DNA of 12,632 bases from Bacteroidota bacterium. GTDB taxonomy: Bacteria > Zhuqueibacterota > JdFR-76 > DREG01. This document shows, piece after piece, positions 6,742-12,632 of this stretch. The notes under the pieces were generated by a model that saw only the letters and a program-made list of their open reading frames with translations, was not told the DNA's origin and searched no databases. Made by a program: the position numbers and the translations under genes. The stretch's first letter is position 1, and each line of letters starts with the position of its first letter. Where the stretch lies: contig JAUXJX010000013.1 in NCBI GenBank assembly GCA_030624545.1, positions 1 to 12,632 of the forward strand, given 5' to 3'.

Positions 6742-6759
6742 TTGATGTGATCAGATCAA
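6742..6759. promoter_or_regulatory. 18-bp near-palindromic operator in front of the VOC gene
   Basis: TTGATGTGATCAGATCAA is symmetric except for one base pair (G6747/G6754). It lies 43 bases before the ATG, where a repressor or activator of the VOC/SDR genes would bind. The half-site TGTGA resembles a CRP/FNR half-site, but the spacing does not fit the TGTGA-N6-TCACA consensus. Confidence 0.45.
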
Positions 6760-6802
6760 CCGGTTCAAAAGTTTTTGTTATCTGAACTTCACTGAGGTCA
6801 GT

Positions 6803-7201
6803 ATGAAAGTCAGCAGGATTTTGGAGACCTGCCTGTATGTAGACGATCTTGAGGCCGCAAAAGAATTCTATACACAGGTTCTCGGCATGGAGGTCTACTC
6901 GGAGATGGAAAACCGCCATGTGTTCTTTCGTTGCGGCAGCCAGATGTTTCTCTTATTCAACCCGGAGGAAACCACCATCCGCCGCCCGGGAATGGTCGTT
7001 CCAATCCACGGCGCAAAAGGACCGGGTCAGGTGGCGTTCCATGTCGAGCAATCCGAAATTTCCGGTTGGAGAAGGGTGTTAAGAGATCGAGAGGTTGAGA
7101 TTGAAACGGAAATCGATTGGCCTCGCGGCGGGCATTCGATCTATTTCCGCGATCCTGCCGGAAACAGCATCGAATTGGCGACGGTAAGTACGTGGAAGTG
7201 A
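6803..7201 (+). CDS. VOC-superfamily protein (glyoxalase/bleomycin-resistance/dioxygenase fold)
   Basis: 132 aa with the two beta-alpha-beta-beta-beta modules of the vicinal oxygen chelate fold. ILETCLYVDDLEAAKEFYTQ (6-25) is the N-terminal module signature. GQVAFHV (75-81) opens the second module, and YFRDPAGNSIELAT (114-127) closes it with E124 at the usual C-terminal metal-ligand position. In glyoxalase I-type members a His occupies the positions of E8 and Q76; here both differ, so the metal site is altered or absent. The substrate cannot be named, and the protein may bind rather than turn over a ligand. TGAGGT, five bases upstream of ATG, is a good ribosome site. The SDR gene follows on the same strand after about 100 bases, suggesting shared transcription, although a palindromic repeat separates them. 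Confidence 0.85.
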   Translation: MKVSRILETCLYVDDLEAAKEFYTQVLGMEVYSEMENRHVFFRCGSQMFLLFNPEETTIRRPGMVVPIHGAKGPGQVAFHVEQSEISGWRRVLRDREVEIETEIDWPRGGHSIYFRDPAGNSIELATVSTWK

Positions 7202-7211
7202 ATTTCTAATT

Positions 7212-7283
7212 AACCACGGATTGCACGGATGTCAAGGGAAAATATCAATCTAAATTCTGTGCAAATCCGCGTCATCCGTGGTT
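7212..7283. repeat. Intergenic palindromic repeat (ACCACGGAT type)
   Basis: AACCACGGAT (7212-7221) is perfectly inverted as ATCCGTGGTT (7274-7283). The pairing continues imperfectly inward through a second CGGAT/ATCCG unit on each side. A transcript would fold into a long imperfect hairpin. It starts 10 bases after the VOC stop and ends 22 bases before the SDR start, filling most of the gap. The unit CACGGAT repeated in short order is a pattern I recall from dispersed intergenic repeats in environmental genomes; copy number here cannot be seen. Confidence 0.65.
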
Positions 7284-7305
7284 TCATAAAAGTGGAGGAT
7301 TTGAC

Positions 7306-8028
7306 ATGGAGTTAAGAAACAAAGCCGCCATCGTTACCGGTGGCAGCAAAGGCATCGGAAGGGCCATTGCGTTGGCGCTCGCCGGGGAAGGCGCCAATGT
7401 GGCAATTTCCGCCCGCGGCAGCGATTACCTGGAAAGGACGGCGCGAGATATCCGATCTCACGGTGTTGAGGCGCTGCCGTTTGCCGGGGACATGGGCGAA
7501 GAATCGGAGATCAAGAAGTTTGTAGAAGAAACCGTGCAGCGATTTGGCCGCCTGGATATTTTGGTGAATAACGCCGGATTTGGCATCTTTCATAAAATTG
7601 CAGACTTTCCCACGGATGATTGGGACGACATGTTTAACCTAAACGTGCGCGGCCTGTTTATCGCAACCAGGGAGAGCCTGTCCCATTTGCGCAAGGCCGG
7701 CGAATCGGTGATTGTGAACGTCGTGTCGCTGGCCGGCAAGAATGCTTTTGTGAATGGCGGTGGTTACGCCGCAACCAAACACGCTGTTTTGGGATTCAGC
7801 CGCTGCCTGTTCCTGGAAGAGCGGGAAAACGGCGTACGGGTATTGGCCATTTGCCCGGGGTCCGTGGACACCAGTTTTTTCGATGAGCGCTCCAACGTCT
7901 CCCAAACCAGGAAGCAAAACATGCTGCAGGCGGAGGACGTGGCCGAAAGCGTGCTCCATATGATAAAACTGAAGCAATGCGCTATGGTGAGCGAGATCGA
8001 CATCAGGCCGACGAACCCGAAGAAGTGA
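7306..8028 (+). CDS. Short-chain dehydrogenase/reductase (FabG-like SDR)
   Basis: 240 aa, the standard length of a classical SDR. The Rossmann cofactor motif TGGSKGIG is at 11-18 and NNAG at 88-91. Catalytic residues are N113 (NLNVRG), S141, Y154 (GGYAATK) and K158; PG (184-185) follows. The enzyme is a cytoplasmic NAD(P)H-dependent oxidoreductase acting on a carbonyl or alcohol. The closest general resemblance is to 3-oxoacyl-ACP reductase and related ketoreductases. The acidic residue typical of NAD-specific members is not evident after beta-2; ARG (36-38) there suggests NADP(H). The C-terminus ends in DIRPTNPKK, common in this subgroup. GGAGG precedes ATG by six bases. It lies downstream of the VOC gene on the same strand and converges on the carbamoyltransferase unit. 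Exact substrate unknown. Confidence 0.92.
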   Translation: MELRNKAAIVTGGSKGIGRAIALALAGEGANVAISARGSDYLERTARDIRSHGVEALPFAGDMGEESEIKKFVEETVQRFGRLDILVNNAGFGIFHKIADFPTDDWDDMFNLNVRGLFIATRESLSHLRKAGESVIVNVVSLAGKNAFVNGGGYAATKHAVLGFSRCLFLEERENGVRVLAICPGSVDTSFFDERSNVSQTRKQNMLQAEDVAESVLHMIKLKQCAMVSEIDIRPTNPKK

Positions 8029-8074
8029 GATTCCAGCTAGATTCTTCACTCCGCGCCTTCGGGATTTACTTCCT

Positions 8075-8132
8075 CGATCCATGAATTCCCCCTAAAGAGA
8101 CCGCAGCAATCAAACTGCAGGTCTATGGATCG
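8075..8132. terminator. Nested hairpin, probable bidirectional terminator
   Basis: Outer arms CGATCCAT (8075-8082) and ATGGATCG (8125-8132) are perfect complements. Inside, AGACCGCAG (8098-8106) pairs with CTGC (8115-8118) and GGTCT (8120-8124) with one bulged A (8119) and an 8-base loop. It lies between the convergent SDR stop (8028) and the SxtK-like stop (8137). Leftward the inner stem is followed by TCTTTA, a short T-run. Confidence 0.6.
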
Positions 8133-8136
8133 ATTC

Positions 8137-8295
8137 TTAGAATAGCGTATAGATGAATGGAGCCAGCGCCGAGCCATCAGTTAGTACAATTAAAGCTCCC
8201 AACAGAACCAAAGTGATAACGATGGGCGCCAACCACCATTTTTTTCGAACCCTCAAAAACTGCCAGAATTCCGCGATAATGGACAGTTTTGACAT
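8137..8295 (-). CDS. SxtK / DUF5989-like small membrane protein, 52 aa
   Basis: The frame MSKLSIIAEFWQFLRVRKKW is followed by a hydrophobic helix (about 21-39) and the tail SALAPFIYTLF. The amphipathic N-terminus with FLRVRKKWW just before the membrane helix is the hallmark I associate with DUF5989 proteins. These are found beside SxtJ-family proteins and NodU-type carbamoyltransferases, as sxtK follows sxtJ in saxitoxin clusters. AGGAG seven bases before ATG (8293-8295) is a strong start signal. It is the last gene of the three-gene unit, 67 bases after the SxtJ-like gene and 5 bases before a terminator arm. Biochemical function is unknown; I infer a small membrane partner of SxtJ or the carbamoyltransferase. 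Confidence 0.85.
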   Translation of the reverse strand: MSKLSIIAEFWQFLRVRKKWWLAPIVITLVLLGALIVLTDGSALAPFIYTLF

Positions 8296-8362
8296 ACCTA
8301 ATCTCCTCTCAAAAACACAGAAGCTTCATTCGCCGGACTAAACCATAATGAGCCCCACGGCT

Positions 8363-8776
8363 CTAAAACTGGCGCTCGTATTCAGCATTGTCAGCTTTCG
8401 TCAATTCCCGGTAATTCCAGTAAGTCTCCGCCGCCGAATCCCATTTAAGCTCCAGAAACTTGTAGCGGAACAACCTGCCAATAAGGCCTATTGGTGTCAT
8501 AACCAGGAAAAAGACGATTGACAGGATCACGCGCGTCATCACCCAGCCGAGAATAGTAGCGAATGTCATCCAGACAATATAAACCGGCTTCAATAAAATG
8601 GGTACGGCCGATCCGCATGATATCAATACAATTCCAAGAGCCAACAAATACGGATAGGATGCCTTATCAAACCAAAAGAACAGGCCGCCAACTATAATTA
8701 AGAATGATCCTACGGTTAGACCAAACTTCCGCAGATCTTTTTTTGTACTGCTAATTTTTTTGATTTCGTCAATCAT
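8363..8776 (-). CDS. SxtJ-family integral membrane protein
   Basis: 137 aa. A charged N-terminus (IDEIKKISSTKKDLRKFG) precedes hydrophobic segments at about 19-36, 43-62, 66-81 and 83-100. It ends with the soluble tail FRYKFLELKWDSAAETYW (103-120) and further polar residues. The layout and tail (FLxLKW...TYW...R) match SxtJ-like proteins encoded beside NodU-type carbamoyltransferases. Function is unknown; conserved linkage suggests it anchors the carbamoyltransferase or works on a membrane-associated substrate. The ATG at 8774-8776 has only a weak, distant AGG upstream. It is separated from the carbamoyltransferase by 272 bases filled with repeat arms, which is long for this usually compact trio, so translation or transcription of this gene may be uncoupled from the enzyme's. 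Confidence 0.85.
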   Translation of the reverse strand: MIDEIKKISSTKKDLRKFGLTVGSFLIIVGGLFFWFDKASYPYLLALGIVLISCGSAVPILLKPVYIVWMTFATILGWVMTRVILSIVFFLVMTPIGLIGRLFRYKFLELKWDSAAETYWNYRELTKADNAEYERQF

Positions 8777-8796
8777 GATAACGGAAGCCTAGTCTG

Positions 8797-9052
8797 TATT
8801 ATTCACAAAAATATCACGCTAAGGCGCCAAGATCGCCAAGAAAAAAGAACTTAAGACGAATTTTGTTGAATAGGATACTGTCTCAATATCCACTGACCAT
8901 AAAGTATTGTTTTTAATACTTTGCGCCCTTTGCGTCTTCGCAGTTTTATGAATTATTCAAATTAGATAATAACTTTACATTTTTTTGTTAATTTGATGTT
9001 CTTAATCCTTTGCGTTCTTTCCGACTTTGCGTGAGCGAATTATTCAGGCTAA
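8797..9052. repeat. Composite palindromic repeat element (GC-AAAG/CTTTGCG type)
   Basis: The left arm (8797-8841) reads TATTATTCAC then a series of GCTAAGGCGCCAAG-type units. Two right arms of the opposite orientation follow: 8919-8959 (CTTTGCGCCCTTTGCGTCTTCG, ending in ATTATTCA) and 9008-9052 (CTTTGCGTTCTTTCCGACTT, ending in GAATTATTCAGGCTAA). The two right arms are diverged direct repeats of each other, so the element looks like one palindrome plus an extra or older half. The spacer is AT-rich and non-coding. The last arm includes the carbamoyltransferase stop codon. The architecture is that of a small non-autonomous (MITE-like) or REP-like element. Confidence 0.65.
9037..9052 (-). repeat. 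Inverted repeat flanking the carbamoyltransferase, stop-codon copy
   Basis: GAATTATTCAGGCTAA is the reverse complement, with one mismatch, of the copy at 10870-10885. It contains the TAG stop codon of the carbamoyltransferase (cta, 9049-9051). Confidence 0.7.
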
Positions 9053-10866
9053 TCCAATTCAAACTCTTTGCGCCAATCGATATCATCTTCGAGGCGTTCC
9101 TGTTCTGTCTTATCTAGCAGATAATTACCCATGATCAGATAATCCATCTCGGTTCGCATGAAACATAGATAGGCATCCTGGGGGGTGCAGACCAGGGGTT
9201 CGCCACGAACGTTAAAAGATGTATTGATGATGAGAGGACAATTATGATCCTTTTCGAATTCGGAGAGCAGGTTATGATAGAGGGGATTGGTTTCCTTGTG
9301 CACGGTCTGGATTCTGGCAGAATAATCCACATGTGTAATCGCCGGAACTTCAGAGCGCGCCACATTGAGTTTATCCAGGCCAAAAAGCCTTTCCTCACTT
9401 TCCGTCATCTCTCTTTGCCTGTCCCTGCTCACATCAGCCACCAAAAGCATGTAGGGACTCGCCCGGTCTATGTCAAAGTAATCCGTGACCCGCTCTGCCT
9501 TCACTGATGGTGCAAAGGGGCGGAAGCTCTCTCGAAATTTGATTTTTAGATTCAGGGTCTTCTGCATTTTGGGTGAACGGGCGTCTCCCAATATCGACCT
9601 CGAGCCAAGCGCCCTGGGCCCATACTCCATCCTGCCCTGGAACCAACCAACGACCTTCTCATTGGCTATTAAGCTTGAGATTTCTCTTGGGATATCCTCC
9701 GTCTTCACTTCCTTATAAAGAACACCCTTGTCTTTTAGAAAACTCAAAATCTCCCCGCTCGTGTATTCAGGACCTAGGTAAGATCCCATCATGGTGTCGT
9801 ATTTGCCAGTCACCGCGCGTTTGTTATTCAAATATTGATACCAGACAAACAGGGCAGACCCCACTGCGCCGCCTGCATCGCCGGCGGCCGGTTGGATCCA
9901 GACATCATCAAAGACATTTTCGACTAATAGTTTGCCGTTGGCCACACAATTGAGAGCCACACCGCCGGCAAGGCACAAATAGTCTTGCTCAGTCTCCCTC
10001 CGAACATGCCTCGCCATCCGCAACACAATTTCTTCCGTAACATCCTGAACGGATCGGGCGAGATCCATCTCCCTCTGGGTGAGCTTGGATTCGGGCCTGC
10101 GCGGCGAACCTCCGAACAGGCTGTGAAAATTCTCATTGGTCATGGTAAGCCCGGCGCAGTAGCTGAAATATTTCATGTTCATTTTGAAGGAACCGTCCTC
10201 TTTCAGGTCCAGGAGATCCTTCAGGATGAGGTCTTTATATTTGGGCTCTCCATAGGGTGCCAATCCCATAACCTTATACTCTCCGGAATTGACCCTGAAA
10301 CCCGTATAGTAAGTGAACGCGGAATAAAGCAGCCCCAGGGAATGGGGAAATTGAATGTCAGCCATCATTTGAATTTCATTGCCTTTGCCAACTCCGTAGC
10401 TGGTTGTAGCCCATTCACCCACACCATCCATGGTCAAAAAGGCGGCTTCTTGAAATGGCGATGGGAAAAAGGCTGATGCGGCGTGAGATTCATGATGTTC
10501 CAGGAAAAGGATATTGCCGCCATAAACTACATCAATGTCTATCATATCCTTGATCCATATCTTTTTCTTAATCCACAGCGGCATGGCCTTGAGAAATGAC
10601 GGGATTCCCCGCGGGGCATAAGCAAGATAGGTCTGCAGAATGCGTTCGAATTTCAGGAAAGGCTTGTCATAGAATGCTACGTAATCCAGATTCTGGCTGG
10701 TTAGACCGGCGCTTTCCAGGCAGTATTTGATAGCGTTTTGAGGGAATGATTGGTCATGCTTCTTCCGCGTAAACCGCTCTTCCTGCACGGCGGCAACAAT
10801 AATTCCGTCTTGCACCAAACAAGCTGCACTATCGTGATAATAGGCGGAAATGCCCAGGATATTCAT
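9049..10866 (-). CDS. NodU/SxtI-type O-carbamoyltransferase
   Basis: 605 aa, usual length for the family. The N-terminal Kae1-like domain starts NILGISAYYHDSAACL (2-17) and carries HHESHAA (124-130), the His pair that binds iron, then TMDGVGEW (145-152) and GEYKVMGLAPYG (195-206). LAGGVALNCVANGKL (299-313) is the nucleotide-binding motif. The C-terminal YrdC-like/specific domain shows GRMEYGPRALGSRSIL (411-426), RPFAPS (449-454) and INTSFNVRGEP (547-557). By family knowledge the enzyme makes carbamoyl-adenylate from carbamoyl phosphate and ATP and transfers the carbamoyl group to a hydroxyl of a sugar or natural product. Cytoplasmic, no membrane helix. It heads a unit with SxtJ- and SxtK-like genes. 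ATG at 10864-10866 has only a weak AGG upstream, inside the flanking repeat. The acceptor is unknown; a surface glycan or secondary metabolite is plausible. Confidence 0.95.
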   Translation of the reverse strand: MNILGISAYYHDSAACLVQDGIIVAAVQEERFTRKKHDQSFPQNAIKYCLESAGLTSQNLDYVAFYDKPFLKFERILQTYLAYAPRGIPSFLKAMPLWIKKKIWIKDMIDIDVVYGGNILFLEHHESHAASAFFPSPFQEAAFLTMDGVGEWATTSYGVGKGNEIQMMADIQFPHSLGLLYSAFTYYTGFRVNSGEYKVMGLAPYGEPKYKDLILKDLLDLKEDGSFKMNMKYFSYCAGLTMTNENFHSLFGGSPRRPESKLTQREMDLARSVQDVTEEIVLRMARHVRRETEQDYLCLAGGVALNCVANGKLLVENVFDDVWIQPAAGDAGGAVGSALFVWYQYLNNKRAVTGKYDTMMGSYLGPEYTSGEILSFLKDKGVLYKEVKTEDIPREISSLIANEKVVGWFQGRMEYGPRALGSRSILGDARSPKMQKTLNLKIKFRESFRPFAPSVKAERVTDYFDIDRASPYMLLVADVSRDRQREMTESEERLFGLDKLNVARSEVPAITHVDYSARIQTVHKETNPLYHNLLSEFEKDHNCPLIINTSFNVRGEPLVCTPQDAYLCFMRTEMDYLIMGNYLLDKTEQERLEDDIDWRKEFELD

Positions 10867-10869
10867 AAG

Positions 10870-10885
10870 TTAACCTGAATAATTC
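10870..10885 (+). repeat. Inverted repeat flanking the carbamoyltransferase, start-codon copy
   Basis: TTAACCTGAATAATTC matches the copy at 9037-9052 in inverted orientation at 15 of 16 bases. It lies 3 bases beyond the carbamoyltransferase ATG and supplies its leader, including the only AGG that could serve as a ribosome site. Confidence 0.7.
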
Positions 10886-11042
10886 ATGGCCACCAAGACA
10901 CAAAGGCACAAAGTCTTGAAAGAACTATTGAAACAAATGCATTGGACATAAGTTCAGAAAAAACAGTTTCAGATTCATATTTCATTTAACTCAAATATTC
11001 TTGGTGTCTTTGTGCCTTTGTGGCAGAAATTTATGAATAATC
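10870..11042. repeat. Palindromic repeat element (CACAAAGGCACAAAG type)
   Basis: CACAAAGGCACAAAG (10899-10913) is perfectly inverted as CTTTGTGCCTTTGTG (11008-11022). Both arms extend outward through GCCAC / GTGGC and end in ATTCAT/ATGAAT-type termini, as in the element at 8797-9052. The ~95-base centre is AT-rich and non-coding. It occupies most of the 315-base gap between the amylase stop (11182) and the carbamoyltransferase start, so any promoter of the latter lies in or beyond it. I saw no convincing -35/-10 pair. The remaining 11043-11181 shows only a short CCATGC/GCATGG palindrome (11103-11117). Confidence 0.7.
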
Positions 11043-11181
11043 CACATTAATTATTCCAGTGAATGAGCCAATGAGCCATCGATACGCGAATCAAATGGAG
11101 AACCATGCCTGCATGGATTTTACCAAGAACATCATTCTTTCTTCCAACCCCGGGCGTTTCCATTAACAAATATTGTATCGA

Positions 11182-12632
11182 CTAAGGTTTTAAGTTTCTT
11201 AGAATTATGATTTGATAGGCCATTAATTCAAGCAAAAAGATTCTGTCATGACTGGTATAAGTCTCACTACTAATCAAATCCCTGATGACATTTTCAATGA
11301 CAGGTTCATTCTGCAGAGCCAATTGCAGAGTTGTAGCGGCCGGTCGATTATTGATAATGACAAAGAGCGACTCATCTTCAAAACTGCGGCGATATCCAAG
11401 AATTTTATTTTTTTCATCCAAAAGGAAAAACTCGATTTCACCGAGGGACAGGCTTGGGTTCGACTTGCGGATGCCAATGAGTTTTCGGTACCAATCGAAA
11501 AGATCCTCGTCAAAATACACTTCGTCCGCAGGACGCGACTTACCGAGGGGATGAGCAGTTTCGGTTTCGTATTCGAGCTCCGGCCATACCATGGGCTTTC
11601 GGCAATCCGGATCGTCGCCGCCCCACATACCGGCCTCGTCACCATAATAGATCATCGGGGCGCCAGGCATGGTCATCTGCATGGCAACAATCAGACGCTG
11701 CTTCTTTCGTTCCGTTTCATTTGGCTTCCTTATATTATATGCTTCATTTTGACCGGGATGGGCCTCGTGGTCATACCAACGATCCGGATTGACGATTTGA
11801 GAGGCCAGTCGGTCCACATCGTGACTGTCCATTAGATTCTGCAGCACGTAGAGATTTTCCTTTGGATAGTCCCTATGAATGGCTTGAATGCTGTCTGCAA
11901 ATTCCTGCACTGAAATCTGCTTTTCTACGTCGATAACAAACTTTTTCACCGCTTTCGCGAAACGGTAGTTCATCACGGCGTCGAAGGCATCGCCCTGAAG
12001 CCACGGTGCGGCGTTAAAGATCTTATTGTTCGGCCAATCTTCCCACCAGACTTCTCCCGTCAAATACGCGTTGGGATTGATCTGCTTGACCCAGCGCCGG
12101 AGTTCCCTCCAGAAATTCAATTCAATCATCTCCGCTACATCCAAACGCCAGCCATCAATACCATCGGACGGATCGCCGTCGCCATCGGGATCCATCCAGC
12201 GCTGGATAACGGCATGCACGTGCTCTCGGATCCCACCCACAAGTCCGTTCTCGTCCTCACTCATTTCGGGTAAGTCTCTAACACCGAACCACCCCTGGTA
12301 TTCAAATTCATTGTCGCGAGTGGCGGGATCGTCCCAGGATTTGATGATGAACCAATCCTTGTAGGGCGAGTTTTGCTGGTTCTCTACAACGTCTTTGAAC
12401 GCCCAAAATGTATTCCCCACATGATTGAAAACACCGTCGATTATACCCCGCCTGCCTCGGCCATGACACTCTTTGATGAGCCGGAGGAATAAACTGTCCG
12501 CAGTAGTCCAGCGCCACGTTGATGGATCTGCCGGGTTTTCCTCTGCCCATATCTGCCTATCTCTTTGCGGATTCGGTCCAAAATTGTTCTCGATATGGTG
12601 ATACATAGCCGCATCATACTTGTGCAGAGAAG
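11182..12632 (-). CDS. GH13 alpha-amylase/neopullulanase-type glycoside hydrolase (3' part; 5' end outside window)
   Basis: The frame is open to the right edge (SLHKYDAA precedes the first visible Met at 12606), so the N-terminus is missing and about 482 residues are visible. Numbering from that Met, the GH13 conserved regions are: I, DGVFNHVG (57-64); II, DGWRLDVAE with nucleophile D156; III, GEVWWED with acid/base E185; IV, LMDSHDVDR with D263. GAPMIYYGDEAGMWGGDDPD (315-334) is also typical. A C-terminal beta domain (about 385-474) ends the protein. All three catalytic acids are present, so an active alpha-glucan hydrolase or transglycosylase is expected. The SLHKYD start of the visible part and the WKW-like WRWTTAD segment recall neopullulanase/cyclomaltodextrinase relatives. 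Whether it is exported cannot be judged without the N-terminus. Confidence 0.95.
   Translation of the reverse strand, partial: SLHKYDAAMYHHIENNFGPNPQRDRQIWAEENPADPSTWRWTTADSLFLRLIKECHGRGRRGIIDGVFNHVGNTFWAFKDVVENQQNSPYKDWFIIKSWDDPATRDNEFEYQGWFGVRDLPEMSEDENGLVGGIREHVHAVIQRWMDPDGDGDPSDGIDGWRLDVAEMIELNFWRELRRWVKQINPNAYLTGEVWWEDWPNNKIFNAAPWLQGDAFDAVMNYRFAKAVKKFVIDVEKQISVQEFADSIQAIHRDYPKENLYVLQNLMDSHDVDRLASQIVNPDRWYDHEAHPGQNEAYNIRKPNETERKKQRLIVAMQMTMPGAPMIYYGDEAGMWGGDDPDCRKPMVWPELEYETETAHPLGKSRPADEVYFDEDLFDWYRKLIGIRKSNPSLSLGEIEFFLLDEKNKILGYRRSFEDESLFVIINNRPAATTLQLALQNEPVIENVIRDLISSETYTSHDRIFLLELMAYQIIILRNLKP

Noticed and set aside
6742..6759. CRP/FNR site
   Set aside because: The TGTGA half is present, but the partner TCACA at six-base spacing is missing; the symmetry axis belongs to a different motif.
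9985..10476. 163-aa plus-strand open frame
   Set aside because: It is fully antisense to the carbamoyltransferase, whose motifs prove the minus strand is coding.
8137..10866. A saxitoxin-type toxin cluster
   Set aside because: Only the carbamoylation trio is present. No polyketide synthase-like, amidinotransferase or other tailoring genes are in the window, and the neighbours are an amylase and an SDR.
8797..11042. CRISPR array or transposon with its own transposase
   Set aside because: The repeats are inverted arms rather than regularly spaced direct repeats, and no transposase or cas gene is present.
11248..11835. 195-aa plus-strand open frame
   Set aside because: It is antisense to the GH13 gene and has no domain resemblance.

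Overview
The window looks like chromosome from a Gram-negative-type, free-living environmental bacterium of moderate GC. Genes are well spaced, several small proteins are present, and intergenic palindromic repeats are common. Hanks-type kinase plus AAA/TPR proteins, an orphan type IV pilin, a carbamoyltransferase/SxtJ/DUF5989 trio and a large GH13 enzyme would suit a KSB1/Calditrichota-like or deltaproteobacterial lineage. That placement is inference only; no rRNA or marker gene is present. No tRNA, rRNA, CRISPR array, transposase or phage gene was seen.

Left arm (1-5250), read leftward. A 44-aa single-pass membrane protein (4823-4957) comes first, then an AAA-ATPase/TPR protein (2045-4462), a pure TPR protein (693-2033) and a Hanks-type Ser/Thr kinase that runs off the left edge (1-625). 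The AAA and TPR genes are 11 nt apart and the kinase follows after 67 nt, so these three look like an operon. The parts resemble PknK-type regulators (kinase + AAA ATPase + TPR) split into separate proteins. Upstream of the small membrane protein, on the same strand, is a complete sigma-54 layout: a -24/-12 promoter (5121-5136), an IHF consensus site (5154-5166) and two palindromic operators whose centres are 30 bp apart (5204-5250).

Middle (5400-6800). An orphan type IV pilin-like gene (5404-5754, +) converges on an unrecognised, probably membrane-anchored protein (5940-6404, -), with a hairpin terminator between them. The next intergenic stretch holds two mutually exclusive hairpins and an 18-bp near-palindrome in front of a VOC-fold protein (6803-7201, +). 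An SDR oxidoreductase (7306-8028, +) follows, and a palindromic repeat lies between the two.

Right arm (8075-12632), read leftward. A partial GH13 alpha-amylase/neopullulanase-type gene (11182-12632) runs off the right edge. Next come a 605-aa NodU/SxtI-type carbamoyltransferase (9049-10866), an SxtJ-like membrane protein (8363-8776) and a 52-aa SxtK/DUF5989-like protein (8137-8295). The gene order matches the sxtI-sxtJ-sxtK segment known from saxitoxin clusters, but nothing else of that pathway is present, so this is most likely a general O-carbamoylation module. The carbamoyltransferase is bracketed by a 16-bp inverted repeat that includes its stop codon on one side and lies 3 bp from its start codon on the other. 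Each copy belongs to a larger repeat-rich palindromic element. A nested hairpin terminator (8075-8132) separates this unit from the convergent SDR gene.
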